A DNA stretch of 64,000 nucleotides from contig JBITNC010000001.1 of the NCBI GenBank assembly GCA_050084985.1, positions 77,934,001 through 77,998,000 of the forward strand, read 5' to 3'. Made by a program: the position numbers and the translations under genes. Position 1 is the stretch's first letter; each line of letters starts with the position of its first letter. The stretch comes from Nageia nagi (taxonomy: Eukaryota; Pinophyta). Positions 47,280 to 60,070 of this stretch are shown here, piece after piece. The notes beneath the pieces are model-generated. The model was not told the origin of the DNA, did not search any database, and was given only the letters and a program-made list of their open reading frames with translations.

Positions 47280-48450
47280 AGATAGATTCCAAAGAAGGAG
47301 ATTCAAATTACAAGCATTGAAGTTTATGATGATAGATGATCATCTTTATATGAATTTTTTTGATCAAACCATATTAAGATGTGTAACTCATGATGAAGCC
47401 TAGAGAATTTTGCACAAATTTCATTATGGATTCTTTAAAGGAAACTATAGTGTTCCAACTACTATAGGAAAAATATTGCAAGTCAAGTACTATTGGCCTA
47501 CCATATTTTAGGATTCATTCACGATAGCTTGAGAATATGAAAAATGTAGTAGGTATGTGGGAAAAATAAGACAAGCTATAATGCCTCTTAAGCCTATGGT
47601 TGTTGAGGAGCCTTTCCAACAATGGGGTCTTGAATTCATTAGGGTTATAAATCCAAATTTCTTCATAGACCATAAGTTTATTCTAACTACAATGGATTAT
47701 TTCAAAAGATGTTCAGAAGCCATGACATGTAAGAATATATATTAGGAGGCTATGATAGAGATGGTCAAAAGAATAATTACTCACTTTTGTATCCCATAAA
47801 CTATTATATCAAACAATGATCCTACATTCATTAGAGTTAATTTGTTAGACTTTGTTTATGAGTATGGGATATATTGGTTATTCTATTCCAATTACTATCA
47901 TCAAGGGAATGGGTTAATAGAATCAATAAATAAGAACCTAACCCCAATTATTAAAAGGACAATTGAAGGGAATCCTAGATAATGGCATATACAATTAGAC
48001 TATGCATATGGATAGATAGAATCAGTATCAAATAAAATATCAAAACATATCCTTATGCATTGGTGTATTGTAAAATACTAGTATTGCTAATTCATCTTGA
48101 GTTACCTACATTAAAAATACTACAAGGATTGGAAGATTATATTTTGAGCCCTTACAAGCAAGATTAAATCAGCTCATGAAACTAGAAGAAGATATAAATA
48201 GAGCATATGAATCTTTCCAACATTGACAATAGATACTTAAGAAATGGTTTGATAAGAAAAAGTCTTCCTAGGTTAAGTTTGAAACAAGAGACATTATCCT
48301 CAAATGGGATGAGGAAAGAGAAAAACCTAGGAACTATCAAAAGTTTGATTACTTGTGGTGTAGGCCCTATATCATCACTCAAGAAATGCAAAATAATGTA
48401 TTTAAACTTCAAGATATCATGGGATCCTAGGAGCTACCTATCCTAGTAAA
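47280..48450 (+). pseudogene. Gypsy integrase remnant
   Basis: A zinc-binding start is visible (HKFHYGFFKGNY, then YYWPT, then YEKCSRYVG), with His and one Cys kept. The core follows with EEPFQQWGLEFIRVINP (usual WGLDFIGP, so the first Asp is Glu), SNNDPTFI in place of SDNGxxF, and HQGNGLIESINKNL with the catalytic Glu kept. Many stops are present. Two of three catalytic acids are changed or displaced. Confidence 0.85.
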
Positions 48451-48974
48451 CAAGATCTATTTGAAACATTACTAGGTAGTTGAGTGATTACATAACACCC
48501 ACCAATGATTGTACAATGTAGATAATACTATCTTTCTAAAAATAAAAAATTGCTATCTTGATTTTAATGCTTATACATTCTAATTTAGGTAGGATTCACT
48601 TTTTGAGGAGGTAGGTAGTCATTAATGTTAGCACTAACTAAGCATGGTGTGGAACTAGACCTATCTAGCATAAACTATTCAATCAAAAGGATAATACTTA
48701 AGAGGGTGATCTCCTAAAAAAACCCACAAATCATGCCCTATATCCCAATTCAAATTTGGTGCACTTGAAATCAATGTATTCCCATATGTCATCCATAATG
48801 TTATACTTTGCATGTATCTTGATATTCCTTGGTCATTAATTTCCATTAATAGACCTCAATCATAAACCTTTGGCAAATAAAACATACTCCCCAACACTTC
48901 AATTCTTCACTTAGCAAAATTAAGAGAAAAAGTTTTCAAGAGAACCAAAGCTAAGAACCTATAAAGTAGATAGC
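48451..48974 (+). other. Gypsy spacer between integrase and the extra 3' coding region
   Basis: AT-rich, no frame or motif recognised. Confidence 0.5.
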
Positions 48975-51900
48975 ATGAAGAAAATGAGAGTTTCAAAGTT
49001 TGATCTTGTAAGGTTTCATGTTTTTGATGCTTACCCATGCTACAAACAAGATAATAGACACTATTAAAGATACCAAAGAGCTAGCAGTAAGTGACCAAGA
49101 GAGGGTGGATGCTAATCTTATCATGATTCAAGAAGAATATCTAGAGAATGTTCTTAGTGTAAACTAGATGGATATGGGGGTCATAAACCATATGGATACC
49201 TAGTGTGTTGATTCCATGAGGATCCTATTACAACACTTGAAGCTTAAGCTTATGGGCAAAGGGAAATCATTGGTCGAATTGAAGAGGGATGTCATGATTG
49301 ACTAGGGCCTTGCTTATTATGTACCCTATGAATATTTCACTTGACATAAGTTATTGTATGCCATTGCACTCAAACATAGGCCATGTGGGTATGAAATTAA
49401 TATTATAAGGAGTAGCAAACATGGCAGGCAAAGTCTAGGTACCAGCATGATATTCTTTTGGATTATTACCCTAAGGTTATTGTGCATGCATTTACAGTCC
49501 CACCTAATTGGACCTTCCACATTAAAAAGTAAATAGACCTTAAGTGTACAAAAGATTACTTTTATCATAATGAGGTAGAGATGTTGTTATGGATTAACAA
49601 AAGGTATGAGGGAAGGAGCACAAAACTTGTATAGAGTTATGAAACCACCTCCTTTAAGAAGTCTCAAGATAGAAAGATCTTGCAAGAATTACCGATCAGT
49701 CTTTGGAAGAAGATCCAAATAGAGGTAGATGAGGCCATGATGAGAATGGCCTATAATATTATAGAGACCCATGTCTGTTATGATTTTCTTGCCTTCATTT
49801 CAAATGAGGTATGGAAAAATCTCTTTAAAATAGAAAAATTAGACTTTTGACACTCATCCTATTTGTGGTGGCTCATAGTACACCAAAATTTGGAGGTCTT
49901 GTTGGAAGGAGGACTTTAGGTCAAAGCAATTACTCTAAGCACAACACCCACACCAATTGAATTGAGAATCCTAATGTTGAAAACACTTCATGGCTCATAC
50001 TATGAGTTCATGGAGAAATTTTATACCACAATGGTGCAAATTCTAATGGGGAAGGTTTCTCATAGACTATACTAGTCAACCATGAGAGAGTTATAAGGAG
50101 GTAACAAAATAGGTGATTAGTACTTATTCAAGGATAGAACTATTATAATAAAGTATAGTTTTTTTGAAAACCCATTTTTCTTGCCAAAATTTATTACCCT
50201 CCAATTTTATTCTATAGAAATGGGCATACAAATGTGTGCCATAGAGATAAAATATAGGTTCACGAGTATTTTCATGTCCATTATAGATATGCTAACCATT
50301 ACTAAAAATTTTACATTATTAGAAATAGGGTGTAAATATAGTATAGTTGATTCTATTATATATAATTTCAAGTTAGAAATGGTAGATTCCCCTTGGATGT
50401 ATGACCCATCAAGAAAACTTAAACAAAAGTATAAAGTCAAATAAAAAATACACAACTTTTGCCCATGAGCCCTGACTCCATGTTGAATATTTTGTGAATT
50501 AGTTTGAACAAGAATCTGAGGCATACTTGGAGTGGGAATTTGGATTTTTGAATAAGGCTTGGTTAACCCTTGAGGGTATAAAAAATACAAAAATTAGGAA
50601 GTTAGATGGTAAGAGTTTACCTTAAAACCTAGAAGTTATAACCTAGTTAAGGGATGAGCTGGGTTGGGACCCCAACATGATTTATTATTTTACAAAATTT
50701 AGATTTGAATATACCACTAAGAAATACCATGTTAAAAACTAACTCTTTGGTGAATTCTAATACTATCAATATTGGAAAGCTTTGTATATGTAGGACCCAT
50801 TGCTGGAAATAGGGCAACCACTCCCAGCCAATTTTTAAGTAATATTAGTGAGAGATAATCAACCAAAGGCTCCACTAGTAAAAGGATTGAAAAATAAGAG
50901 AGAAGTAGGTGAACCATATGGTTTATGGTATTTGCTAAAAAATAATAAGAGAACTCAAGTTAAAACAACTATTACTTTTAGGGAGTCCTCTCCAAAGAAG
51001 AGAAGAATAATCCAAAATTTAGCATAGGATCAAGCACAACAAGCCTTGAAGAAGGAAGAGATACCCAAAAAGAAACCTCAGACCTCATAGCCAGGGTAAC
51101 TAGGAGTAGACAAACTCCATCTCCTCAAATGAGTCATGAAATGCTAGAACCAATCATAGGAGAGATAAAGATGTTGGATGCCAAACACACTCAAAAGCCC
51201 CAAAGCATAGACATTGTTATCTACCAAGATGCACAAGAGAAAATGAGGGATGAAGTGCACTAATAAGGTGGAAATGTACTAGGTATTGGTGATACTACAA
51301 TAGCTAAATATGAAGTGAGTGGAGATAGATATGATGATGATAATAAGGATCCTAAGAAGATGAAAGAATCCATCCTAGAGGATAAGACACCTGAGAAGAA
51401 GAAGCCATCTGAAAAGGAGGAAGAGGAAGACATACAAATAACCTCCTCCATAAAGAAGATATCAAAAGAGACTACACAAGACATTCTTTAATTCCTTTTT
51501 GCATAACCTCATAAGAGGAAATAAAAAATATATTTTCCACTCATATTGTAAAGCCCATTAACTAGGCAATATTTGTGAATAAACCCCCTATGCTCCTAGA
51601 GAAATAGTTAAAACTTTTGAGCAAAGTGATAGAAATGGGGGATATTAAAATTTCCTATATGCCTTTCAAATAAGGGTAACTAGATACTACCCTAATGGAT
51701 GTGGTAAATGTAAATATGTATAGTGTTCTAGCTATAGATCAATCTAGACTTATTTTAAATACTTTTATGGAAGCTATAAAAAGCCTCCAATCCATGGAAA
51801 ATAATATTGATAGGTTAAATAAAAAAATAGATCAATACAAGAAGGACTAATTCCTAAAAGATAAGATAATAATTAGGTTGTAGAATTAGAATAAGGACTT

Positions 51901-52490
51901 AATAGGAAAATTGGATAAGTAGAAATTTGAGTTTGAAAAGAGCCTAGAAAAATGTAAGACTAAGATTGAAAAAGTAAAGAAATAAATGGAAGAACTAAAA
52001 GCTCAAGCACTATAATTGATAATAAAAAATCCTAATAGATTGAATAGGAGTTGAAGAAGGTAGTATTGGCAAACAAATTACTTAATGATGATAAGACAAA
52101 GTTATTACAGATTATTAAAAACTTTAGAAAATCCTTGGTTGAGCAAATAAGAGAAAGATTGGTAGGTTTTTCATAGTTGAATTTGTTAAAAAGCTAAATA
52201 GAACAAGCTCTCCAGTACTATATCACCCAAGATACTTTGCATAAATTGGCCCTAGATATCCCTAGATCAATAATTGAAAGAATACATAGTTGGTTGAAAG
52301 CCTTTATAGAAAAGGATTTAGCTACCACCACTCCAAGGCCAAATAAAATATTTTTGAGGAGAACTTAGGATATTTGTGAATTATAGGACCTAGTGTTTAG
52401 TATGAATATTTACAAACACCAGCTAAAGAAAGAATTTAGTTTTATTAATAAATTCTTTCATTCTTTAATTGAATTAAAAGCTCTCAAACT
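48975..52490 (+). pseudogene. Extra 3' coding region of the gypsy element (unknown protein, broken)
   Basis: Between integrase and 3' LTR the plus strand keeps coding character over about 3.5 kb. Starting at MKKMRVSKFDLVRFHVFDAY (48975), recognisable open pieces include VHAFTVPPNWTFHIKK, DYFYHNEVEMLLWINKRYEG (49470-49620), LWKKIQIEVDEAMMRMAYNI, and the 87-codon frame at 50181-50444. A charged stretch follows at 51040-51490 (KDPKKMKES, EKKKPSEKEEEEDIQI), then a likely coiled coil at 51760-52010 (SMENNIDRLNKKIDQYKKD, KCKTKIEKVKK). I do not recognise a family. Env-like or other accessory frames in this position are known in some plant gypsy elements. Stops are frequent. Confidence 0.6.
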
Positions 52491-52876
52491 ATGTGAATAA
52501 CATGATGTATAGAGTAGCGCTAACCAATGGGTGGTAAATACCATATAATGTTTAGAGTAGTCTTGGTTTGGGAAACACATATCATATTACAACAAATAAA
52601 TAACTTGGCTTAGGAGGTAATTGTAAGATTTTTGTATGCTAGAAGACTAGAGAACATGTTAATAGGTTACAAAGTAGATACAGTTAAACTATAAGCATAC
52701 TATGTTTTGTCACATGTAGATTATCAGGACTTAAAAGATTTGAAACTTTAATATTTTCTCCCCACAAAATTAATTCCACAACTTGAAACTCCTAGAAAAG
52801 ATTCTTTCATGTAGGCAAGTGAAGGAAGCAAGTAAAGGTTCAATTCTCAAGTAAGATAAGAGCTTGAGAGCCATTG
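52491..52876 (+). other. Gypsy 3' noncoding segment before the LTR
   Basis: This follows the last coiled-coil codons. No clear polypurine tract was found; the purine-rich GATAAGAGCTTGAGAG at about 52856-52870 is the nearest candidate. Confidence 0.45.
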
Positions 52877-54698
52877 TTTCAAATAAAATCATCCATAATT
52901 CCCATTTCCTTCTCCCCTTTCATGAATTTGTAAATATTGGAAGTTATCTTTGTTCTTTATGATTAGTCAATTTTATCAAGTTTTACTTAGTTAGGGTAAG
53001 TCCAAGTGCTATCAATATTCTGGATGCTATCAATGTAAATAGGTATTAAATAGTTTTAGGAATTTAACCACTATATTGTTTAAAAGAGGACATTGTCATG
53101 TAAATAACTCTTGGAGGTTGATCATAGTCCAGTTGGGTGTATTTTGGTAATTGTACATAAGTTTAAGGTCATAAGGTATTGTAAATATGTCTAAGTCATG
53201 TTCATGAAGTATTGTAATATGTTTGGGAAATACTATAGCATGTAAGGGAAGTAAATATCTAATTCTAATTCAAGTAGTATCAAAATCTAAGTCTTTTCAA
53301 GAAATATTATAAATATGAGTTTCTATTGAGTCAAATTCAATCAAAGTTACTAGCAAGTAATACTGTAAAGCCCATGGATTTCCAAAGAAAAAGTTCCACC
53401 ATGTGTCGAAAATCAACAGAAGATATTGTGAGAAGTACAACCTCTAAGACCCATCAATTTGGAGTGATGACATCATATATTTTTCCTAAAAATATTGGGT
53501 GCTAAGATAATCTTTAATGGGTACTACATAAAGAATAATTAGCAAATAGAACCCACCAATTTTGAGTGATGATGTCAGATATTTTACCAAAAATCAATGG
53601 GTGTTAAAGAAAATCTTTGCCATCACTAAACTCCACCAAAAGAAAGTAGAACCTACCATACTGAGAAAGGAATAATGAGTTAAGGAGAACACCTGGGTCT
53701 ACTTAATCATGAGTGTTTGACCCTTAAGGCTCTATCAATGTTTTTACCATGACTCATTTCCATATGATAGTGATAGTTCTTCCTTAGATTTCAATGATAC
53801 ATTCTTCATTTCCCTCACTATTCCATGCAACTTAGAGCTATAGTTATGGCCATAGATGGTTGCATAACATTATATGCATGTTAATAGAATACAAATACAA
53901 GTTGTACCAATCAAGTCGATGGATAATGCCTTCACAATCAACTACAATCATAACAAGATGCAATCAATGATAGATTAGAGGGATTATAGCTAGGAAGTAT
54001 AATAGTTCAAAGATATTAAACTCCTAGACCTTGGTGCTAATTGTACTTAGTCATTATGCAATCTAGCATAGTTTGTATTATAATTTGTACATTTGTAAAT
54101 AATTCCTTATAATATTCGTAGTCAATAGAGTAATTAATGAGAAATAATGGTGGACAACCACCCCATGGTAAATGTAAATATATAAATAGTGGACTGTTAT
54201 AGGTCCAAAGGTTGAACATTCTAGCAAATTTGCCTAGTGTATGAGATGCTTTATTTGTGATAATATAATACAATGATGCTTTTCCCTTCATAGTTTGTGG
54301 CTATTCATTATGTTTTGGTAAATGTTATGCATGAAGTATTTTCTTAAGTTATGGCTATGTATTTTGATTGTGAGACCCCAAGAGTAAGATAGTTTGCTAT
54401 TCATAATATTGTCTAAGGATTGCTTCTTATGCGGTAATGCCCATGCTAGTTAGTTTTAGTTTACTTTCTTTATCTTGTTCCTTTGTCTCTTTCCTATTAC
54501 CCTTGTCTTTTATCTCTTTCTAGTTGCTTTTAACCTTACTATAGATAGGAATTAGCCTCTAATCAAGAGATTAAGCAAAAAACCCTAATGAGTGCACTCT
54601 CCCACTACCTTATACTCTTTCAAGGACCCTAATATTACAAGAAATAGAGAACATGACCAAACCAAACCCTTGAGGTTACATTATATCAATCAACAATA
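52877..54698 (+). repeat. Gypsy 3' LTR, about 1.8 kb
   Basis: Homologous to 40547-42354 end to end, with the TATA box at about 54178 and the 3' end near ATCAATCAACAATA. The copy has small indels relative to the 5' LTR, for example an extra AAAGAAAAAGTT near 53382. Confidence 0.86.
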
Positions 54699-54719
54699 AC
54701 AACATGAGCCAAAGGTAAC

Positions 54720-55566
54720 CTATTATTTTTTTTGAAATTTTACTTTGGTTGATTTTTTTGTTGCTCTTTGGATGAGGGTTATTCTATGGAATGGACCTCT
54801 CTATCTTTTTGTTTTTTTTATGTCTACCTCCTTTAGTCTCCTTGTCAAGGTTTTCATATTTTAAGTCACCCATATAAACTAAGCACTTCTCTTCTTGGGC
54901 AAGCCTATGCATAACCTTGGTAAAGAGTAAGGTCATGTAATATAAGGTTACAAACTTCAATTTAGGGTGGATATTATGGAAAAACATGGATGTGACATGA
55001 GACTTGGATAAGGATTCAACCATCATGCTTTAAATATTTTAAAATCTTTGGAAAAATTTATCAAATCGCTCATTTGAGTCTTGGATAACACTAACTAGAT
55101 ATGAAACTACCATTTTTCTAGGAGCACGATATTTGAAATGGATATTAAATTCTATGATAACTTATACATAATAATTAATTAACTTAGTGGGTAAAGAGAA
55201 GTACCAATTGAGTACATCACCTCTGAATGTAGTAAGGAAGTATTTATCTATCAATTTATCATTCATCCCAAATTTGAACTTGAATTTCATTTTGAAGGAC
55301 TTGATATGAACCATAGGATCTCCCGCACCATTGTATGTATCAAAAATAGGTTCCACTTGTATATTAGGTTCCCTATTATTGTAAATCTTATCACATAGTG
55401 GATTCAAATCCTTATTCATGAGTGGAGCACTTCCAAAGGATTGATTGTAACCCCCAATGTTAGAGGCTTCACTTCTCTCTTCATTTCCATATAACATCTT
55501 CTTAAGGTTAGCTCTAATAGTCTCATAAAAGCTATTGAACATGATAAGAAACTGAGCAAGTTCCAT
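54720..55566 (-). pseudogene. Outer minus-strand gypsy gag, N-terminal half
   Basis: The frame from 55566 reads MELAQFLIMFNSFYETIRAN, then NIQVEPIFDTYNGAGDPMVH (F-x-G-xxDPxxH core), then FKMKFKFKFGMNDKLIDKYF, TTFRGDVLNWYFSLPTKLI (AxxWYxSLP) and, after a break, a C-terminal piece at 55026-54784. The rest of this gag (zinc-knuckle region) resumes at 40540 beyond the inserted element, which reconstructs the nesting. Confidence 0.85.
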
Positions 55567-56540
55567 TTCTAAAATACTTTAATGCAAGATTAGTCCTATA
55601 CAGAACCTTAGGGTTTTGGCACAACTAATGAAGGATAATGTGATGTATCAAAAAGAAGTTAGGTTCATTAATTGTTATAATTAAATAATAATTATTAGGG
55701 TTATTTATAGAATAATTAAATTCTCTAATTAATTATGAAAAACAAAAAATTGATGACATGAAATATGATAATAACATAATTGAACATGACCTACCAAAAT
55801 TAGATTTATATAAGATACAAACCTATGAAGATGAAATTCAATCGGAAGAGGATGAATGATGAGCTTACTCAAAATATGGAGCCACCAATTTGATCTCAAT
55901 ACAACAATAGCACCTGAAACCTAATGATAACTCTCAATTACCATTCTAGAATACCTCTCCCTTTCACTCAATATTGTTGTTCCATATTCAATGTACCAAA
56001 TTTTGATCTTAAAGGAATGAAAGATTGTAAGAATGCAGAGCTCAGAGTATAACAAAATCTAGATATGATAGGTGGCATTAAGAAACATTGATCAAGATTA
56101 ACACATGTATATTACCACTTATCATGCATTAAATATTATGTCATATCATATCATATCTTTGATCATGCACAACCCCTCCACCTTTATAGGAATAATGTCT
56201 AGTGTTAAGTCTCATCCTTAGGCTTATTGTGATACTGAGTTTGTTACCACAAAATATAAAGGTAAATGAGAGTGCATATAGAAAGAAGAATTTATTTAAT
56301 AAACTATTTCAAATATCTAAAAATGTATTTTAATTAAATAAAAATTCCTTTTTACTATTAATTATAAAATACTCATGCTAAGATCAACATAATTGAGTTA
56401 CTTATGACTTTTGATAATCACAGAAAGGCTTCCTTTTAGAAACTAGATGGATAATTAATTGATGCTAATACCTATATAAGTATTTTCATAGAAATGTTTG
56501 ATTCTCTTAAATAGGTTATGTATATCAATACATAATCATT
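55567..56540 (-). other. Outer gypsy leader, primer-like site and probable 5' LTR
   Basis: On the minus strand a probable LTR ends GAGATCA at 55891 and is followed by AATTGGTGGCTCCATATT (55890-55873), a possible but unproved primer site. Within the LTR candidate a CCTATAAAGG box lies at about 56183-56192. The left LTR of this element was not identified. Confidence 0.4.
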
Positions 56541-57910
56541 ACTTCAAGGTTCTTCTGAAAGTATGATCACTTTCGGAGGTGACATAAGCTAAGCATAATC
56601 ATAATGGGTTTTAAGAACCGTTTCCAAAAGTAATTACTTCATTATGAAAGAAGAAAAGCCCCTCAAAGTTAATGTTGAGTAACCCGAGTTCCGGAAGAGA
56701 TGACATCAGTGATTTCAAGCCTTAACCCAAAACCGGACCCTAGAAGTGATGAGGTTAGCAAGGAGTGATCGAATAGCCAGAGCCGATGAGTAGAGCATTC
56801 TGAAAGTATGAAGATGATGTCATAAGGAGAACAACATTCACATTTTTAAATGAAACTAGGTCCCAGAAGTGATGAGGTCAGCAAGGAGTGATCGGATAGC
56901 CAGAGCTGGTGAGTAGAGCATTCCAGAAGTATGAAGATGACATCATGGGGAGAACAATGTTCACATTTTTGAATGAAACTAGGTCTTGAAAGTGATGAGG
57001 TCAACAAGGAGTGATTAGATAGCTAGAGCCAGTGAGTAGAGCATTCTGGAAGTATGAAGATGACATCATGGGGAGAACAACATTCATATTTTTGAATGAA
57101 ATCAGGTCCCAGAAGTGATGAGGTCAGCAAGGAGTGATCAAATAGCTGGAACCAGTGAGTAGAGCATTCTGGAGTGTAGAGATGAGGACAGCGAGAGGTC
57201 AGATCATAGTTATCAAGAAGCCATATCATCTGCAATCTACCTAGTTTTATAATATTCTACCAAGTGGCATATGTAGGTAGTATCAGTTAAAAGAAGGCTA
57301 GAATCTTGAAGCCATTTTTGTAAACATTTCTATTCTATAATTCTTGTAACTATTGTTGCTTCAGTATAAGTATATGAAAATAAAGTGAAAGAAAGGTCGA
57401 AAGCCCTAGTATTGCTCTTTACATTTATTCTCAAAGACCTATAGTTTTTATCAGTAATATGATACCATCTTGACCTTTCTTATCTAGCACTCGTAATTAT
57501 CATTCTTAATTTGGTTACATCATGGTAGCTTGGCTTGTTTCCTGAATGATAATCATGAGTTGCTAGTATAATTGTGTCTGCATATATGGTAGAGTAAAGC
57601 TGGGAAACTATTAGAGAGTGAGAGCTTGTACTATAGCTGCTACACTAGATTCAGACCAAGGTTTCACACCCTGTGAAAGCCCGCACTGAACTAGTGATCT
57701 ACCTTTACTTTCTCTCTTGTTACCCTAAACCCTTTGCTTAAATTCCTCACACTCTACTCCTTTTATTTCCTTTCCTGTTACTTTTCCTACACCCAATAGA
57801 TAAGGAACTGACCTTCTCCAGAGATCAGACTATCACTATAGTCTGTTCTTGATTTACTTTGGTTGAGATTGTTCACGGTGCATATATATTACACAATCCT
57901 AATTAAAAAT
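56541..57910 (+). repeat. Probable 5' LTR of a third gypsy element
   Basis: The right end is fixed by the primer site at 57917; the left end is uncertain. It contains the 123-bp tandem repeats (56742-57180), a possible TATA region (GTATAAGTATATG, about 57364) and A/T-rich 3' DNA. Parts of the repeat (GAAGTGATGA, GATGACATCAT) resemble the internal repeat of the LTRs at 41100 and 53460, so the two gypsy groups may be related. Confidence 0.5.
56742..57180. repeat. Tandem repeat, exact 123-bp period, 3.6 units
   Basis: Units begin at 56742, 56865, 56988 and 57111 with GAAGTGATGAGGTCAGCAAG-like starts and are about 90 percent alike. 123 is a multiple of three, so minus-strand frames also repeat as 41-residue units (for example ECSTHW, DHSLLTSSLLGP, CSPHDVIFIL). 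The last two units are open on the minus strand from 57235 to 57023, while the others have stops. Confidence 0.92.
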
Positions 57911-57916
57911 ATTTCT

Positions 57917-57936
57917 TTTTGGCATGCCCAATGGGA
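57917..57936 (+). other. Third gypsy primer-site-like sequence
   Basis: TTTTTGGCATGCCCAATGGG, shared with 42366-42385. It precedes a gag by about 120 bases. Confidence 0.6.
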
Positions 57937-58056
57937 CACGAAGAAACTTATTGGTGACTCTGCTGAAGCACTATCTATGGTATGTATTAAAGTAGATTAT
58001 TTGTAAATATCATATGTGCTTTTGAACCTTGTATTTTCTTTTGCAACCTAGAGTTT

Positions 58057-59130
58057 ATGTGGACAAGATCTAAAACTAGAGCAGCAAAAGAAACACTAGA
58101 TTTTAGAATGTTGGATGCTCCTAGGAGAAAGACCTTGATCAAGTCCAAGTCTCTAAATAGTATCAATACCCTAAAATCCTTTACCAAGCCAGAACCATCC
58201 AATCTTCATACTAGAAATACCTCTCCTAAAATGGCTAATCTAGCTCAGAATATTTATCCAAAATGGGACAATGGGGTACCAATAGCCCTGGTGGTGTTGC
58301 ATGACATCCCAGCAAATGTTTTCAAAACCCTTTCAGAGTTTGATGCAACTTCAGAGAAAATGGATTATGAGCATTGTGTTGATGTAGCTGGCCTAGCTAA
58401 AATTCATAATATCCAACATGAAGATGTCATGGTGAGATTACTAGCTCAGTCTTTCAAGGGAAAGGTCCTAGATTGGTACAGGGGCCTTCTTAATGGATCT
58501 ATAACCACTTGGGCTCAGCTGGCAGAGCCCTTTATCTTGGAATTTAATGAATTAGGAGATCCTTTTTCTCTATTAACACAGTTCACTTCAATCAAAAGAT
58601 ATGAGCAAGAAAATATCCCTGATTTCAATATTAGATTCCAAAAAACTTGGATGAGAGTCCCTATGCTAGTCAAGCCTCAGTAATTTCAAGCCCTAATGTA
58701 TTACTTGAGAGCCTTTCCTCTAGATCTCTCTCTGTAAATCCAAAATTTTGAAGTAAATACTTTCTTGGAGGTCTATAGATAAGCAGTATATGCTGAATCC
58801 TGTCTTATTGTAGTTAGAAAATTGCCAAGTCGCATGCCAATGCTTTTTTTTCTAGTAACCACCCAATAACAAATTTTGAGACCTCAAGCAATTAGTTTGG
58901 CTCCACCACTAGCCAGTATCGCCACCCCTATCCAATAGTGGCCATCAACCTTGCCAGTCCCTAGAGCTCCTTTGGCCTTACTAGCCCCTCATCATCCTAA
59001 TATGAATCAAGGGGTAGCTTCATCAACGGAGATTCAGGAACTTCAAAACTTGTGTAGAAATATGGCAAACCAGATTACCATTCTAAGTAGACAAAGTAAT
59101 GCAAGAAGATATCCTTATCCTACTATAGAA
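58057..59130 (+). pseudogene. Third gypsy gag, interrupted by Copia-D
   Basis: Open from ATG 58057 to TAA at 58681. The frame begins with a basic N-terminus (MWTRSKTRAAKETLDFRML), has an Ile/Val-rich middle and the gag core FKGKVLDWYRGLLNGSITTW (usual AxxWYxxLxxxSIxxW), then EFNELGDPFSLLTQFTSIKR and ENIPDFNIRFQKTW. After the stop a further piece at 58951-59136 has EIQELQNLCRNMANQITILS, a short coiled-coil. Copia-D begins at 59131, so the rest of this gypsy lies beyond the window. Confidence 0.87.
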
Positions 59131-59628
59131 TGTTAGAATTTGTAATGAAATATTGTGAATATCTAGACTCCTTGTAAATTCAATTAATCACTTAAGGGTA
59201 TGTAGATACCTTAAATGATTAATAGAATTCTTTAATGTATAGACTTTGACTTTACCAAAGGAGTTAGTTGGTAGGTTGAAGTTTGGTGGTACATTTAATG
59301 TAACCCTAACCTTACCCTTGGGTTAAAGGAAGGTTAGGGAGGTGCTCTCAACCTATAAATAGAGGGCCTCTCCTCATGTAAACATATCTAAGTTTTGAGT
59401 AAGATTACTCTACTTGGTTGTGTAGGAGAGAGCTAGAGAATAGTTGTAAGAGAGACATAGATTTGAGAATAAGAGAACTAGTTGTGGATGTACTCCCAAG
59501 GAGGGAGGAACCACATTATATTGGTGTCATATTGTGTGAATGATGTTCTTAGAATTATAGATGTGTTATCTTGAGTTTCCTAGTCTAAGGTCCTAGAGGA
59601 TTTGTTTAGATCTAGTTCAAATCCTTCA
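59131..59628 (+). repeat. Copia-D 5' LTR
   Basis: This 498-bp LTR starts TGTTAGAATTTGTAATG and ends CTTCA. It aligns with the Copia-B LTRs throughout. The TATA box (TATAAATAG) lies at about 59353-59361. Confidence 0.94.
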
Positions 59629-59630
59629 TT

Positions 59631-59642
59631 TGGTATCAGAGC
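59631..59642 (+). other. Copia-D primer binding site
   Basis: TGGTATCAGAGC, a perfect match to the plant initiator methionine tRNA 3' end, two bases after the LTR. Confidence 0.95.
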
Positions 59643-60070
59643 CACGTTGAGGAAGCTCTTTTGGTGTGGAAGCTACATCTTGGAAGTGCTTCATCCTTCT
59701 CAACTTTGGAAATCTTCATTCTTCATTGTGAGGTAAAAGGTTTGCAAAGGTATAACCTTCTATCCTTCTTTAACAAAGTTCATTATGATACTAATCTTTT
59801 GTATGATTATGCTAGCTTAATGTCTTAGCAATACCATAATATATTTTTTCTATTCTCTTCTTACTAACAAACTTTTATGTTAGTAATCTAATTTTAATGT
59901 ACAAAGAAAATGTTATTTCTTTTGAGCAAAAATATATTATGCTAGCATCTTATTGAACAGTTTTTACAATAGTCTTTTGTGACAACTATAAGAAAAGGAG
60001 GAAGGTGCAATTTTTTTTCATATTTTATTGTTGAAATAAAGAGGAGGACAAATTTGTATAGGAGCACAAT
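59643..60070 (+). other. Copia-D leader, LTR-proximal part
   Basis: The first 120 bases share GTGGAAGCT and GTGAGGTAAAAGGTT with Copia-A and Copia-B. The rest is AT-rich noncoding DNA up to the first inverted arm. Confidence 0.6.

Larger units (their letters stand above)
40547..54698 (+). mobile_element. Large Ty3/gypsy element nested in another gypsy
   Basis: The element spans about 14.2 kb with LTRs of about 1.8 kb at 40547-42354 and 52877-54698, primer-site-like DNA at 42366, and gag, protease, an RNase H-like domain, RT, RNase H, integrase and a long 3' coding region in that order, all plus strand. LTRs differ at about a tenth of positions by eye and every frame is interrupted, so it is old and dead. 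It lies inside the gag of a minus-strand gypsy whose two halves flank it. The large size, long LTRs and second RNase H suggest the Tat lineage, but no phylogeny was made. Confidence 0.87.

Noticed and set aside
50207-50590. Minus-strand frame of 127 codons
   Set aside because: It lies opposite the better-supported plus-strand extra coding region of the gypsy element.
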